Positions 51,980 through 62,423 of a DNA stretch of 64,000 nucleotides are shown here, piece after piece. The stretch is taken from the NCBI RefSeq assembly GCF_000190575.1, contig NC_015164.1:1054001-1118000 (forward strand). Reading direction: 5' to 3'. The stretch's first letter is position 1. The number at the start of each line of letters is the position of its first letter. The notes beneath the pieces were generated by a model. It searched no databases. It was not told the DNA's origin and was given only the letters and a program-made list of their open reading frames with translations. The translations under genes and the position numbers were made by a program. Source of the DNA: Phocaeicola salanitronis DSM 18170. GTDB taxonomy: Bacteria > Bacteroidota > Bacteroidia > Bacteroidales > Bacteroidaceae.

Positions 51980-52954
51980 ATGAAAAAGACATTTCAAACT
52001 TTAATCTGCGCGGCATTCACACTGGCAAGCACCGTCGGATGCGGACATGCGCAATCCTCGGAAAACAAGGCTGCCGAGAGCAACGAGAACCTTCCGAAAG
52101 TGTATTTCTACAAAGAAATCAATTCAGAGAACTTGGTCAAAATCTACGAAGCCTTAGGGCGTGAAGCCAAGGGGAAAGTGGCGGTAAAGCTCAGCACCGG
52201 CGAACCGGGCGGACACAACTTCCTTCAGCCCTCATTGATAAAAGACCTGGTGCAAAAAGTGAACGGCACTATCGTAGAATGTAATACCGCCTACGGAGGA
52301 AAGCGCGGAGATACCCAGAGCCACCTGCAAGCGGCTAAAGACCACGGCTTCACCGCCATCGCTCCGGTGGACATCATGGATGCCGAAGGCGAAACGGAAT
52401 TACCGGTTACAGGCGGCAAGCATCTGAAATCGGATATCGTAGGGAAGAATTACCTGAACTATGACTTTACCGTTGTACTCTCCCACTTCAAAGGACATGC
52501 CATGGGAGGATTCGGGGGTGCCATCAAGAACATCTCCATCGGCATCGCCTCGTCGAACGGGAAACGGAACATCCACTCCGCAGGTGCCAGCACGACCAGC
52601 TGGGGCAATCCGGAACAAGATGACTTTCTGGAATCCATGGCAGAAGCCGCCAAGGCGGTTATCGACCATTGCGGAGAAAACATTCTCTACATCAGCGTGG
52701 CCAACAACCTCTCGGTGGATTGCGATTGCGACTCCTCTCCTGCCGATCCTCAAATGGGCGACATCGGCATCCTTGCCTCGCTCGACCCCGTCGCATTGGA
52801 CAAAGCTTGTACCGACCTGGTCCGCTCTTCGAAAGACCACGGGAAAATCCACCTGATAGAGCGCATCGACTCGCGCCACGGTATGCACACCCTCGACTAT
52901 GCCGAACAATTAGGCATCGGAAGCCAGAAATATGAACTGGTAGAGCTGGACTAA
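51980..52954 (+). CDS. DUF362 lipoprotein
   Basis: A 324-residue protein with a lipoprotein signal (FQTLICAAFTLASTVGC, Cys near residue 22) followed by a DUF362 domain: VKLSTGEPGGHNFLQPSL, VECNTAYGGKRGDT, VVLSHFKGHAMGGFGGAIKN, LSVDCDCDSSPADPQ. Members carry a Cys cluster and are thought to bind an iron-sulfur centre or metal, but activity is not known. The extracytoplasmic signal fits Bacteroides members. It lies between a TonB receptor and a CobW-type GTPase. Confidence 0.85.
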   Translation: MKKTFQTLICAAFTLASTVGCGHAQSSENKAAESNENLPKVYFYKEINSENLVKIYEALGREAKGKVAVKLSTGEPGGHNFLQPSLIKDLVQKVNGTIVECNTAYGGKRGDTQSHLQAAKDHGFTAIAPVDIMDAEGETELPVTGGKHLKSDIVGKNYLNYDFTVVLSHFKGHAMGGFGGAIKNISIGIASSNGKRNIHSAGASTTSWGNPEQDDFLESMAEAAKAVIDHCGENILYISVANNLSVDCDCDSSPADPQMGDIGILASLDPVALDKACTDLVRSSKDHGKIHLIERIDSRHGMHTLDYAEQLGIGSQKYELVELD

Positions 52955-52957
52955 CAG

Positions 52958-53055
52958 GGATTTACGATTTACTATTTTGCTATTTACGATTACAAATCCA
53001 GCGTGACATAAATATATGGTAAATAGTAAATCGTAAATAGCAAAATAGTAAATCC
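52958..53055. repeat. Long inverted repeat of TTTACGATT type
   Basis: The arms 52958-52993 and 53019-53055 are complementary with a gap of about seven bases in one arm (GATTTACTATTTTGCTATTTAC with GTAAATAGCAAAATAGTAAATC). It ends the DUF362 gene and precedes the CobW gene promoter. Confidence 0.65.
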
Positions 53056-53084
53056 CGTCAATTGTAAATCTCATAATAAAACCG

Positions 53085-53092
53085 TATTTTTG
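53085..53092 (+). promoter_or_regulatory. Promoter of the CobW-type gene
   Basis: TATTTTTG matches the -7 box, 26 bp before the ATG at 53119. Confidence 0.5.
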
Positions 53093-53118
53093 CATTGTTT
53101 TTTTAATCGCTAACAAAA

Positions 53119-54339
53119 ATGAATGCAAAAGAAATTCCGGTGCTGCTCCTGACCGGTTATCTGGGAAGCGGCAAAACCACTTTGGTAAACCGTATTCTAT
53201 CCAATAAACGAGGTATCAAATTTGCCGTCATTGTAAACGACTTGGGCGAAGTGAATATTGATGCCGACTTAATCCAAAAGGGAGGAATTGTAGACAAGAA
53301 AGACGACAGTCTGGTATCGCTTCAGAACGGATGTATCTGCTGTACCCTGAAGACCGACCTGATAGAACAGTTGTTCGACCTGATGAAAAGCCAACGCTTC
53401 GACTATATCGTCATCGAAGCCAGTGGCATCTGTGAACCGGAACCCATCGCACAGACCATTTGCTCCATTCCTTCACTGGGAGGCGCATATACCAAATACG
53501 GCGTATGCCGGCTGGATTGTATCGTAACCGTAGTGGACGCCCTGCGCATGCAGGACGAGTTTGCATGCGGAGACAATCTTACCCGCACACACATCGATGA
53601 AGAAAATATCGAAAACCTTATTATCCAGCAAATCGAGTTTTGCAACATCATCTTGCTGAACAAGGCTTCCGAAGTAAAACCCGAAGAACTGAACCGCATC
53701 AAGCAAATCATCCGCACCATCCAGCCCACGGCTGAGATTATCGAATGCGATTACGGGGATGTCAACCTCGACAAACTGCTCCATACGCATTCTTTCGACT
53801 TCGAGCGTGTAGCCACTTCCGCCGGGTGGATCCGGGGCATCGAACGTGCCGCCAGCGAAGAAGAGGAACGTGAGGCGCACGGACATCATCCCGAAGAACA
53901 TCATCACGATGAAGAAGGCGGACATCACCATGAGCATCACCATCATCACGATGAAGGGGAAGCGGAAGAATACGGCATCGGCACGTTTGTCTATTACCGC
54001 CGTCCGGCATTCGACATCCACAAGCTAGACCATTACATCGCGACCAAATGGCCCAAAAACATCATCCGTACCAAAGGCGTATGCTACTTCAGCCATAACC
54101 GTGACATGTCTTACCTCTTCGAACAGGCCGGACGCCAAAAGCAACTGAAAGAGGCAGGATTATGGTATGCCACCGCTCCCGAAGAAGACCTTATCAAGCT
54201 GATGATGCAAGAGCCCGGACTGATGCGCGACTGGGACGAGAAATACGGAGACCGCATGATCAAGCTGGTTTTCATCGGGCAACATCTTGACAAGGAACAA
54301 ATCACCCATGATTTGGATGAATGCTTAGAAACGGAATAG
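53119..54339 (+). CDS. CobW/P47K-family metal GTPase with His-rich loop
   Basis: A 406-residue COG0523 GTPase. The P-loop GYLGSGKTTL lies at residues 13-22, the metal-binding GCICC at 71-75, a Walker B-like YIVIEASG and the NKASE guanine motif follow. A linker of about 30 residues (254-283) has about a dozen His mixed with Asp/Glu, clearly a metal-binding stretch. The C-terminal CobW_C domain begins near residue 300. Such proteins deliver zinc, cobalt or nickel to client enzymes. The His stretch favours zinc or nickel handling. It starts 165 bp after the DUF362 gene and 58 bp before engB. Confidence 0.93.
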   Translation: MNAKEIPVLLLTGYLGSGKTTLVNRILSNKRGIKFAVIVNDLGEVNIDADLIQKGGIVDKKDDSLVSLQNGCICCTLKTDLIEQLFDLMKSQRFDYIVIEASGICEPEPIAQTICSIPSLGGAYTKYGVCRLDCIVTVVDALRMQDEFACGDNLTRTHIDEENIENLIIQQIEFCNIILLNKASEVKPEELNRIKQIIRTIQPTAEIIECDYGDVNLDKLLHTHSFDFERVATSAGWIRGIERAASEEEEREAHGHHPEEHHHDEEGGHHHEHHHHHDEGEAEEYGIGTFVYYRRPAFDIHKLDHYIATKWPKNIIRTKGVCYFSHNRDMSYLFEQAGRQKQLKEAGLWYATAPEEDLIKLMMQEPGLMRDWDEKYGDRMIKLVFIGQHLDKEQITHDLDECLETE

Positions 54340-54396
54340 AACGCAAAAACATTCAATATCATCAACGACAATTATAAATAATAAATCAGGAACAAC

Positions 54397-54999
54397 ATGG
54401 AAATAACAAGTGCCAAATTTGTAATAAGCAACTCGCGGGCAGATATGTGTCCCGAAGGGAATCTGCCCGAATATGCGTTCATCGGACGCTCGAACGTAGG
54501 CAAATCCAGCCTCATCAATATGCTGACCAACCATTCGAAACTGGCCATGACCTCATCTACGCCCGGAAAGACCTTGCTGATTAACCATTTCCTGATTAAT
54601 AACTCATGGTACTTGGTCGACCTTCCGGGTTACGGTTATGCACAACGTGGAAAGAAAGTGATGGAACAAATTAAAAACATCATTCAACATTACGTATTGG
54701 AGCGCATGCAGATGACGTGCTTGTTCGTACTGATAGACAGCCGGCTGGAACCTCAGAAAATAGACTTGGAATTCATCGAATGGCTGGGCGAGAACAGCGT
54801 TCCCTTTGCACTTGTATTTACCAAAGCCGACAAGCAAAACATCGTAAAAACCCAACAAAATGTCGAACGGTTTCTGAATACACTGAAAGAACAATGGGAA
54901 GAACTTCCGGCTTATTTCATCACTTCTGCCGAAAAAAAGACGGGAAGAAAAGAGGTGCTCGATTACATTGACTCAATCAACAAATCGTTACAAGAATAA
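54397..54999 (+). CDS. engB: Ribosome-biogenesis GTPase EngB/YsxC
   Basis: A 200-residue Era-like GTPase needed for 50S subunit assembly. Motifs: G1 [16 protein letters not shown] near residue 30, G3 [13 protein letters not shown] near residue 76, G4 VFTKADKQN near residue 146, and G5 [10 protein letters not shown]. Length is normal. It lies 58 bp after the CobW-type gene and before a strong bidirectional hairpin that separates it from the convergent GH95 gene. Confidence 0.95.
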   Translation: MEITSAKFVISNSRADMCPEGNLPEYAFIGRSNVGKSSLINMLTNHSKLAMTSSTPGKTLLINHFLINNSWYLVDLPGYGYAQRGKKVMEQIKNIIQHYVLERMQMTCLFVLIDSRLEPQKIDLEFIEWLGENSVPFALVFTKADKQNIVKTQQNVERFLNTLKEQWEELPAYFITSAEKKTGRKEVLDYIDSINKSLQE

Positions 55000-55046
55000 T
55001 TTCACGCAAATCCCATCGCACTTCCTCGAAGCGTTTTCAAATAAAC

Positions 55047-55090
55047 AATGCCCTTTATCTGCAGCACTTCAACCGCAAATAAAGGGCATT
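55047..55090. terminator. Bidirectional terminator between engB and GH95
   Basis: AATGCCCTTTAT (55047-55058) pairs perfectly with ATAAAGGGCATT (55079-55090). It lies between two convergent genes. Confidence 0.75.
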
Positions 55091-55112
55091 CATTTTGAAT
55101 CGGCTTTTTCAT

Positions 55113-57575
55113 TTACATCCGCTCCACCTGATAATCTTCTCCGGCTACAGTATCCAAATCATATTCGTAAACCTGATACAAAATCGGACGTTGAGGATGA
55201 ATGTCCTTCGATACCAAAGGTTCTTTTATCTGCGCCTGCTGATAAAACGGATTCGGATTCTTTCCTGAAACCGGTTTCAAACCTTTTCCTTTTAACGGCA
55301 CGTAAGAACGCAAACGAAGATTCCCTCCTAAACGTGAATGAATCTTTGCCTTAGCCAATTGTACGCCGTCCCATTCCATATCAACCACAAATCCTCCGCG
55401 TGCCACCAATCCCTTGACGCTCCCTTTTACCCACACATCGGGCAATGCAGGCAACAGATGAACCGCACCGTCATGGCTCTGCATCAACATTTCAGCCACA
55501 CCGGCCGTATAACCAAAATTCCCGTCAATCTGGAAAGGCGGATGGGCATCAAAAAGATTAGGATAGGTACGTCCTTCGGGATATTGCGTTTTCACGCTAT
55601 CGGAAGGAAGCAGTTTCAGCATATTGCCAATCATCTTATAGGCATGATTACCGTCGAGCAGACGCGCCCATAAATTGATTTTCCAACCGATAGACCACCC
55701 CGTAGCCTCATCGCCCCGCTGAAGCATGGTGTTCTTGATAGCCTGAAAAAGAAGCGGATGCGCATACGGCGATATCTGATTGCTGGGGAACAGCCCGTAT
55801 GCATGTGATATGTGTCGGTGCCGGTCGCGCGGATTATCCAAGTCTTCGAGCCATTCCTGCAACTGATTGTATTGACCTATCTGCATTGGCGGAAGCTGCT
55901 CAATCATCCACCGCAAAGAATCCTGATAAGCAACAGAGCCATCTAAAATCCGGGTAGCATGCAACGCATTGTTCAGCACATCAAACACAATCTGATTGTC
56001 CATCGTACAACCTGCTACAATCGTAGAAGCTTTTCCGGTATTCTCACCTTGCGGACCATGTTCGGGTGACATGGAAGGAGCTTCCACCATCCAACCGTAT
56101 TTTGGATGAGGAATCAAATAAGACAAATAAAAATCAGCAGCCCCTTTCAATGCCGGATAAACTTCTTCCAGAAATTCCTTGTCTCCTGTATAAAGATAAT
56201 GTTGCCATAAATGTGTGGTCAGCCATGCTCCTCCATTGGGCCATGTTCCATAAAACGCTTTATCCACCGGACCGGTGCATCGCCAAATATCTGTATTATG
56301 ATGTGCCACCCATCCGTTCGCTCCATACATCACACGCGCCGTTTCCTGCCCGGTCTGCGAAAGCTCCTTTACCAGTTCGAACAAAGGCTGGTGCGTTTCC
56401 GGCAAATTGGTCACCTCGGCAGGCCAGTAATTCATTTCGGTATTGATGTTGATGGTATATTTCCCGTCCCAGGGAGCCAGCAATTTATCATTCCATATCC
56501 CTTGCAGGTTCGCAGCCTGTCCTCCCGGCTGCGAAGAAGAAATGAGCAAGTAACGCCCATACTGAAACATCAGTGCCGCCAGCGATACGTCCTTACCCTC
56601 GTTGAAACGGCGTATCCGTTCAGTTGTCTCCCATTGGTCTCCCTGCCCTTCTCCCAAGTCGAGCCGTACACGGTCAAACTGTTTCCGATAATAAGCCTCA
56701 TGGTCGGCCAATGCCTGAGTATAAGAGGTCTTCACTGCTTTCTTCAACAGTTCTTGCACGCTACGGTGCGGATTTCCGCTCACATCGTTATATGAGCGGA
56801 AATTGGTAGCAGATGCCACGTAGAGCGTCACTTCGTCCGCCCCTTCTACACACAACTTGTCTCCTTGAGCCTTTACCTTTCCACCTTTAGCCATAACCTG
56901 TGTACCCGTTTCCATCCGGATAACACCCTTCACACCTTCATGGTCCTCACCGTTTCCGGTCAAGACCAATGTCTTTCCTTTGCACGTCACCTGATGCCGT
57001 GTCAGCGGACTCTGGTAACCGAGCGTAAAAGTCAACATTCCCGGACGGTCTGCCGTCAGGTGCACCCTTATCACCTTATCCACCAACGAAGCAAACACTT
57101 CGCGCCGGTAAGTCACTCCGTCTACTTGATAACGGACAGTAGCCACGGCACGTTCCAAATCCAAGTCACGGTAATAATCCGTAGCATGTTCGTGTCCGGG
57201 TTGCTCAATCATCAGGCTGCCGATGGTCTGGTAAGGCATCCCGTTGCGTCCCGAATAGAATGTTTTGTCAATCAATTGCTGTGCCTCCATGTTCCGGTTA
57301 TCGAAAATAAGCTTCCGCACTTCCGGAAGAGCCTGCAAAGCTTTGGGATTATCATTGCGGTGAGGTCCTCCTCCCCACATCGTCTCCTCGTTCAACTGCA
57401 ACTGTTCTACCCCGGTACCGCCGTACACCATCACTCCCATATTCGAATTGCCAAGAGGCAAAGCCTCTACCCAGACATGTGCAGGCTGTCTGTACCAAAG
57501 CTTCAGGCTTTCCGCCCACGAGGATACAGCAATTGCCGAACAGAGACACGCCGCCAAAAAGATTTTTTTCTTCAT
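55113..57575 (-). CDS. Glycoside hydrolase family 95 (alpha-L-fucosidase type)
   Basis: An 820-residue secreted enzyme (signal [20 protein letters not shown]) of the GH95 alpha/alpha-barrel family, known for inverting 1,2-alpha-L-fucosidase and alpha-L-galactosidase activities. Family landmarks are [21 protein letters not shown] at the start of the N-terminal beta domain and [16 protein letters not shown] near residue 378 (substrate-binding Asn residues). The catalytic Glu is likely in [10 protein letters not shown] near residue 502, and the supporting Asp in [15 protein letters not shown] near residue 680. Full length. It belongs to a leftward group with GH88 and GH97. Substrate not provable. 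Confidence 0.92.
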   Translation of the reverse strand: MKKKIFLAACLCSAIAVSSWAESLKLWYRQPAHVWVEALPLGNSNMGVMVYGGTGVEQLQLNEETMWGGGPHRNDNPKALQALPEVRKLIFDNRNMEAQQLIDKTFYSGRNGMPYQTIGSLMIEQPGHEHATDYYRDLDLERAVATVRYQVDGVTYRREVFASLVDKVIRVHLTADRPGMLTFTLGYQSPLTRHQVTCKGKTLVLTGNGEDHEGVKGVIRMETGTQVMAKGGKVKAQGDKLCVEGADEVTLYVASATNFRSYNDVSGNPHRSVQELLKKAVKTSYTQALADHEAYYRKQFDRVRLDLGEGQGDQWETTERIRRFNEGKDVSLAALMFQYGRYLLISSSQPGGQAANLQGIWNDKLLAPWDGKYTININTEMNYWPAEVTNLPETHQPLFELVKELSQTGQETARVMYGANGWVAHHNTDIWRCTGPVDKAFYGTWPNGGAWLTTHLWQHYLYTGDKEFLEEVYPALKGAADFYLSYLIPHPKYGWMVEAPSMSPEHGPQGENTGKASTIVAGCTMDNQIVFDVLNNALHATRILDGSVAYQDSLRWMIEQLPPMQIGQYNQLQEWLEDLDNPRDRHRHISHAYGLFPSNQISPYAHPLLFQAIKNTMLQRGDEATGWSIGWKINLWARLLDGNHAYKMIGNMLKLLPSDSVKTQYPEGRTYPNLFDAHPPFQIDGNFGYTAGVAEMLMQSHDGAVHLLPALPDVWVKGSVKGLVARGGFVVDMEWDGVQLAKAKIHSRLGGNLRLRSYVPLKGKGLKPVSGKNPNPFYQQAQIKEPLVSKDIHPQRPILYQVYEYDLDTVAGEDYQVERM

Positions 57576-57609
57576 GGTATAAGTATATGTTATAAGATTA
57601 ATACTATCT

Positions 57610-57681
57610 CACCACAGAGGGCACAGAGGTACACAGAGGAAAATTTTAAGGACTCTGTGATACCCTGTGCCCTCTGTGGTG
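57610..57681. repeat. CACAGAGG-type inverted repeat
   Basis: CACCACAGAGGGCAC (57610-57624) pairs with GTGCCCTCTGTGGTG (57667-57681). It belongs to the CACAGAG family also found at 42925 and 62424. It lies in the leader of the GH95 gene. Confidence 0.75.
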
Positions 57682-57705
57682 AATTGCGTTTTTATCATTT
57701 ACCGC

Positions 57706-57713
57706 CAAAGATA
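57706..57713 (-). promoter_or_regulatory. Promoter of the GH95 gene
   Basis: The minus strand reads TATCTTTG, matching the -7 box, between the GH88 stop and the GH95 start. The GH95 gene therefore may not depend on the upstream GH88 transcript. Confidence 0.45.
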
Positions 57714-57759
57714 CACTTTTTGAGCCAATATCAAACAATCCGGCACAAAAAATACAGCC

Positions 57760-58986
57760 TTACGACTTCATCTGCTTCATCTGCTTCAGCCTCATCAAAG
57801 CTTCGATGTAATAATAATCGGCATAGATGATTGCCGCATCGATTTCGGAATGACTCGGATAATTTCCGGTGGAATGCAACAGGAAAGCCGGCTTGCTTTT
57901 CCCGCTACGGTATTTGTCCGAACTCAGACTTTCCAGCATACAGACTGCAGCCTTCTTGTATTCCTGCCCCTTTTCCGGTGATACATATCCGGATAATTCA
58001 AGCAATGCCGAAGCTACTACACAGGCTGCCGAAGCATCGCGGGGCGCGTATGGAATGGCAGGGTCATTAAAATCCCAATAAGGAACATAATCATCGGGCA
58101 AATGTTCCAGATACACGTCTGCCACCTTTTGCACGAAATCGAGGAAACGCGGCTCTTTCGTTTCGCGATACACCACCGTATAGCCATAAATAGCCCATGC
58201 CTGTCCACGTGCCCACATGCTGTTATCGTCATATCCCTGATGGGTGACTCCCTTGACAAACTCGCCCGTCAAGGTATCATATACAGCCACGTGATACGAT
58301 GTATAGTCGGGACGGAAATGATATTTCATCGTAGTATCGGCGTGGGACACCGCCATATCATACAGCTTTTTATCGCCTCCGTTCTTTGCCGCCCAAAACA
58401 ACATCTCCAGGTTTATCATATTGTCCATTATGGTGTTATGCCCACCAAACATGGCTACATTACGGGGCCACGAAAGCATGGTACCCACCTTCGGATTGAA
58501 CAATGCCGAAAGGGCTTCGGCACTGCGCAAGATAGCTTGCCGATAAGATTCATTACGTGTCAGGCGGTAGCCGTTCCCATAACTGCAAAACATCAGGAAT
58601 CCCAAATCGTGGTCGTATGCAGGCTCATAGGTGAGATATTCTAACGAAGCGGTAAACTTCTCTGCCTCCTGCCGGATGGCAGGGTCATTCGTATACTCAT
58701 AATCATACCACAGGATACCAGGCCAGAAGCCGGCACACCACTCATCCTTTGTCACTTTGCTGCAGTACCAATGCGAGGCACTGTCGGCTATGTTCCGGGG
58801 CATCATCGTATAATCCACTCCCCCATCGCGTTGAGCCAGCTCGTCTAACGTGCGGCGCACCTGAGCATCACAATATGCCAATGCTTCGTCTGCATCAAAC
58901 CGCCCGGACACATCGCCAGATTTTGTATCTGCACAAGCCGTCAGACAAACTAACCCGATTCCAATCAACCAATTTCTTGTTTTCAT
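57760..58986 (-). CDS. Glycoside hydrolase family 88 (unsaturated uronyl hydrolase)
   Basis: A 408-residue lipoprotein (signal WLIGIGLVCLTACAD, lipobox Cys near residue 18) with the GH88 alpha6/alpha6 barrel. The two catalytic/binding Asp residues appear in YDHDLGFLMF near residue 126 and TIMDNMINLEMLFWA near residue 186. The enzyme removes unsaturated uronic acid from oligosaccharides made by polysaccharide lyases. NSMWARGQAWAIYGYT and YVPYWDFNDP are further family marks. It lies in line between GH97 upstream and GH95 downstream. A lyase partner is not in the window. Confidence 0.93.
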   Translation of the reverse strand: MKTRNWLIGIGLVCLTACADTKSGDVSGRFDADEALAYCDAQVRRTLDELAQRDGGVDYTMMPRNIADSASHWYCSKVTKDEWCAGFWPGILWYDYEYTNDPAIRQEAEKFTASLEYLTYEPAYDHDLGFLMFCSYGNGYRLTRNESYRQAILRSAEALSALFNPKVGTMLSWPRNVAMFGGHNTIMDNMINLEMLFWAAKNGGDKKLYDMAVSHADTTMKYHFRPDYTSYHVAVYDTLTGEFVKGVTHQGYDDNSMWARGQAWAIYGYTVVYRETKEPRFLDFVQKVADVYLEHLPDDYVPYWDFNDPAIPYAPRDASAACVVASALLELSGYVSPEKGQEYKKAAVCMLESLSSDKYRSGKSKPAFLLHSTGNYPSHSEIDAAIIYADYYYIEALMRLKQMKQMKS

Positions 58987-59005
58987 ATTTTCCTTCTATT
59001 GTATG

Positions 59006-60943
59006 TTATAATAATTGTCCTTGATAAGATTCCACTTTTCTGTCATCCTGGTCCGACACGGGAACCAGGCGAACCGCCGCCCCTCCGCGTGGCTTCAAGG
59101 CAAAGCGCAACGCCTGTTTGCCATCAACCAACCATTCGGAACATTTCACTTGCGTACGTGTGCCCGTCTCTTCTCCACCGTCGGCATACACATAGGCAAT
59201 GTATGTCTGCCCTTCATCAAGAAAAGACAAGTCAATCTGCCGGGAAGAAGCTTCGTTGTTACCCAACAGCCCTACGAACCAAGTCTTTCCGCTGCGGCGG
59301 GCTATGCTCACATACTTGCCCGGCTCCCCTCCCAAGACTTTCGTGTCATCAAACACCGTCTGCAACTGCTCGAACCACGTTATTTCGGGTTCGCCTCCAT
59401 AGAAGGAAGGCTTATCATACCAGAACAGTGTCTGCAACGGGCTGTAAAATACCAGCGATGCAGCCAATTGATGAGCGTGGGTGGTTTTCAGACGTTTGTC
59501 GTAATAACAGATAGTATAGTCTGCCGCCCCGTTTATCATACGGGTAAAAGGCAGAATAGTATTATGCGTGGCATCGGGAAACTCCTCGTTGCCATGGATG
59601 CCTTCTTGCGTCAGCAAGTTGGGATAGGTACGGCTGAAACCCGACGGACGGAACTCGTCGTGGATATTTATCATCAGCCGGTTCTCGGCAGCATAGCGCA
59701 CCATGTCGTGCAACCATACCGCCCAACGGTGGGAAGCATATTGCACAAAACCCGACTTCACGCCCACTACGCCCCATTTGCGCAGCAGCGGGAACAGCTC
59801 ACGCATCTGCTTCTGCAAGGCGTGCTGGTTGACGTAAAGCCATACCCCTACACCTTTCTTCTTCCCGTATGCTATCACCTTGGGCAAGTCGAGTTTGGAC
59901 ACCACCTGCGTGGCATCTCCGTCGAATGAAGTACAGGGCATATACCATTGCCAGTCGAACAACATATAAGGAATCTTGTGCGCCGCGCAAAAATCAATTG
60001 TCTCCATTGCCCCAGCCGTGGTAAGCGTGGTCTCGCGCATAATCTTGCCGGGCTTTATCCACGAGACATCGGCTATCTCGCACGGCGGGTTCAGATTTTG
60101 GATGATATCGTTATGCTCCAGCAATTCACCGGGCTTGTCCGCCACCATAATCACTTTCCACGGCGAAGCGAAGTAGGTTACGGCATCCACCGGACTGTAC
60201 ATCACCGACGTCAAGGTATTCGGCTTCTCCTGAGAGGCGAGAAACTTGGTCAGGCACCAGTCGTCTACATCGGCATCAGCCAATGCCATCCACGTTCCGC
60301 CGGGAAGTTCCAGCGTCAATGCACGCTCCACCGGCTGCTTGAGCGCATTCACATCCACGTGCTCGAACGGAGCCTGCGCCCACTGCTCCGCCCATGCCTT
60401 CGTGCCTTCGGGCAGCGTATATTCTGTCAAGTCACCCACGACCTTATGGAAGATGGCCTGCGGATGCTCAGGGAAGAAATAGCGGAAGGCGATGCCCTCA
60501 TCATACGCACGTACCTCGATGTTCATCCGGTAACCCGAACCGTCCTTGCGCGACAAGTACAGCGTACCGCTATTGTGGCGGTCGCGCACCGTGCCCCGTT
60601 CGCCATACAGCGGATGCCATGTCTCGTCACAACTTCCGTACGACACCGAGTCAGCCTCCATCGTATCCATCCAGCAATCGGGCTGGGGAAGGCTGCGCTT
60701 GCCCAATGCCATCTCCCATACCCGGTTGTCCAACTCCAGTCCTGCACGCGATGAACCAATCACCTTTTCACCTTTATAATACACTTGATAACAAAGCACA
60801 TTCGCCCCCGAAGCCGAACGCGACACGTAGAACTCGACCTGCTGCGTCCCGTCAGGGGACTTCACTTCCAATTTCTCCGGTGCGGCAGCGTACATCGAAA
60901 CGCCCGCCACACACATCATTATTCCTGCTACAAAATGTTTCAT
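59006..60943 (-). CDS. Glycoside hydrolase family 97
   Basis: A 645-residue exported enzyme (signal HFVAGIMMCVAGVSMYAAA). The N-terminal beta-sandwich is followed by a TIM barrel with HDEFRPSGFSRTYPN near residue 427 and QEGIHGNEE near residue 445. GH97 has retaining and inverting branches. The Asp directly after the His fits the retaining alpha-galactosidase-like branch, though that is inference from one residue. The C-terminal beta domain is present. It is the first gene of the three-enzyme leftward group and lies divergent from the DUF4861 gene. Confidence 0.9.
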   Translation of the reverse strand: MKHFVAGIMMCVAGVSMYAAAPEKLEVKSPDGTQQVEFYVSRSASGANVLCYQVYYKGEKVIGSSRAGLELDNRVWEMALGKRSLPQPDCWMDTMEADSVSYGSCDETWHPLYGERGTVRDRHNSGTLYLSRKDGSGYRMNIEVRAYDEGIAFRYFFPEHPQAIFHKVVGDLTEYTLPEGTKAWAEQWAQAPFEHVDVNALKQPVERALTLELPGGTWMALADADVDDWCLTKFLASQEKPNTLTSVMYSPVDAVTYFASPWKVIMVADKPGELLEHNDIIQNLNPPCEIADVSWIKPGKIMRETTLTTAGAMETIDFCAAHKIPYMLFDWQWYMPCTSFDGDATQVVSKLDLPKVIAYGKKKGVGVWLYVNQHALQKQMRELFPLLRKWGVVGVKSGFVQYASHRWAVWLHDMVRYAAENRLMINIHDEFRPSGFSRTYPNLLTQEGIHGNEEFPDATHNTILPFTRMINGAADYTICYYDKRLKTTHAHQLAASLVFYSPLQTLFWYDKPSFYGGEPEITWFEQLQTVFDDTKVLGGEPGKYVSIARRSGKTWFVGLLGNNEASSRQIDLSFLDEGQTYIAYVYADGGEETGTRTQVKCSEWLVDGKQALRFALKPRGGAAVRLVPVSDQDDRKVESYQGQLL

Positions 60944-61065
60944 ACGAATTTAGTCTTTTTGTCAAGGAATACGAACGAACAGGCAAAACCACTCAACCAA
61001 AATGCAATTATTTTTCATCCGAACGAATTTTTCTGCAAATCTGTTGGCTAAACGCAAGAAATCCA

Positions 61066-61073
61066 TACCTTTG
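61066..61073 (+). promoter_or_regulatory. Promoter of the DUF4861 gene
   Basis: TACCTTTG matches the -7 box with TTGG at 61044 near the -33 position; the ATG is 37 bp downstream at 61111. Confidence 0.6.
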
Positions 61074-61110
61074 CCCCCAAAGAAACAAACCTACTTAATA
61101 TAAAAAAACT

Positions 61111-62346
61111 ATGAACAAGATTGTACTTCTGACGGCAACGGCTCTGGGAGCCTGCCTGTGGGGGTGCGGAAATCCCCAAACGGTCACCGTGACCGTAACC
61201 AACCCGCTCGATGCCGAACGCACGGGCGAAATGATAGAAGTGCCCGCCGCACAAGTGTTCCAATCGCTGAACCTGCCCGACACGGCGCACATCATCGTCT
61301 GCAACGCACAAGCCCAAGAAATCCCTTACCAGCTTACCCACGACGGAAAACTGATATTCCCCGTATCGGTATCGGCAAAAGGAACCGAAGCATATACCAT
61401 CCGGCAAGGGACACCGGCTGAAACCGACACCGTAGCATACGGAAGGCATTACCCCGAACGTCTGGACGACATAGCCTGGGAAAACGACCGCGCCGCCTAC
61501 CGTGCCTACGGACCCGCCCTGCAACAGAAAGGCGAACAGGCATACGGCTACGACGTGTTCACCAAGAACACCGACCGCCTGGTAGTGGAAGACCGCTACG
61601 CAATGGAACTGGACACCGCCGCCTGGGCAAAAATCAACGCCCTGCGCAAGGCTGGCAAAAAACAGGAAGCCGACGAACTGGTACGTCAAATCTCCTACCA
61701 CGTAGACCACGGCAACGGAATGGACTGCTATGCCGTAGGCCCCACATTAGGCGGAGGCACCTCGGCACTGATGCCCGACTCTGCCATCGTCTATCCGTAT
61801 TGTTATAAAGAATATGAAATTCTGGACAACGGTCCGTTGCGCTTCACCGTGAAACTTACCTTCAACCCGCTGGTAATAGGCAATGACTCGGACGTAGTGG
61901 AAACCCGCATCATCCGGCTCGACAAAGGCTCGCAGCTGAACCAGACTACCGTGACGTATGCCAACCTGAGCCAACCCACCCCCGTGGCAGGAGGAATCGT
62001 GCTCCATGCCGCCAATGCCGAAGGCTATGCCCACAACGCACAGGAGGGATATATCGCCTACGCCGACCCTACCACCGAACCTCAATCGGACAACGGCATC
62101 GTTTATGTGGGTGCCGTATTCCCCGACACGGCGGTGCAGACCAAAGTGCAGCTCTTCGACAAGCCCGCGGGCGATGCGTTGGGACACGTATTAGGAATCT
62201 GTACCTACCGTCCCGGCGACACCTTCACCTATTACTGGGGTTCGGGCTGGAGCAAATACGGCTTCGACACGGATGAATCGTGGACCGATTACCTGAAAGC
62301 CTATGCAAAACAGGTGCGCCACCCGCTGCAAGTGACCGTAAAGTAA
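61111..62346 (+). CDS. DUF4861 lipoprotein
   Basis: A 411-residue lipoprotein (signal KIVLLTATALGACLWGC, Cys near residue 19). It matches the DUF4861 family seen in Bacteroidetes polysaccharide-utilisation loci, often near lyases and GH88 genes. Landmarks are ENDRAAYRAYGPALQ, DYHVDHGNGMDCYAVGPTLGGG-like segments and YYWGSGWSKYGF near the end. The beta-rich fold suggests a carbohydrate-active role, but activity is not established. It is divergent from GH97 and convergent with the metallophosphoesterase gene. Confidence 0.85.
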   Translation: MNKIVLLTATALGACLWGCGNPQTVTVTVTNPLDAERTGEMIEVPAAQVFQSLNLPDTAHIIVCNAQAQEIPYQLTHDGKLIFPVSVSAKGTEAYTIRQGTPAETDTVAYGRHYPERLDDIAWENDRAAYRAYGPALQQKGEQAYGYDVFTKNTDRLVVEDRYAMELDTAAWAKINALRKAGKKQEADELVRQISYHVDHGNGMDCYAVGPTLGGGTSALMPDSAIVYPYCYKEYEILDNGPLRFTVKLTFNPLVIGNDSDVVETRIIRLDKGSQLNQTTVTYANLSQPTPVAGGIVLHAANAEGYAHNAQEGYIAYADPTTEPQSDNGIVYVGAVFPDTAVQTKVQLFDKPAGDALGHVLGICTYRPGDTFTYYWGSGWSKYGFDTDESWTDYLKAYAKQVRHPLQVTVK

Positions 62347-62423
62347 GCTTTCCGGCACCTTGAAAAACATGTAAAATGCAATTCAGACCTCTGAATCTAA
62401 CTTTGCACCGCTTGCAAAGTCTG

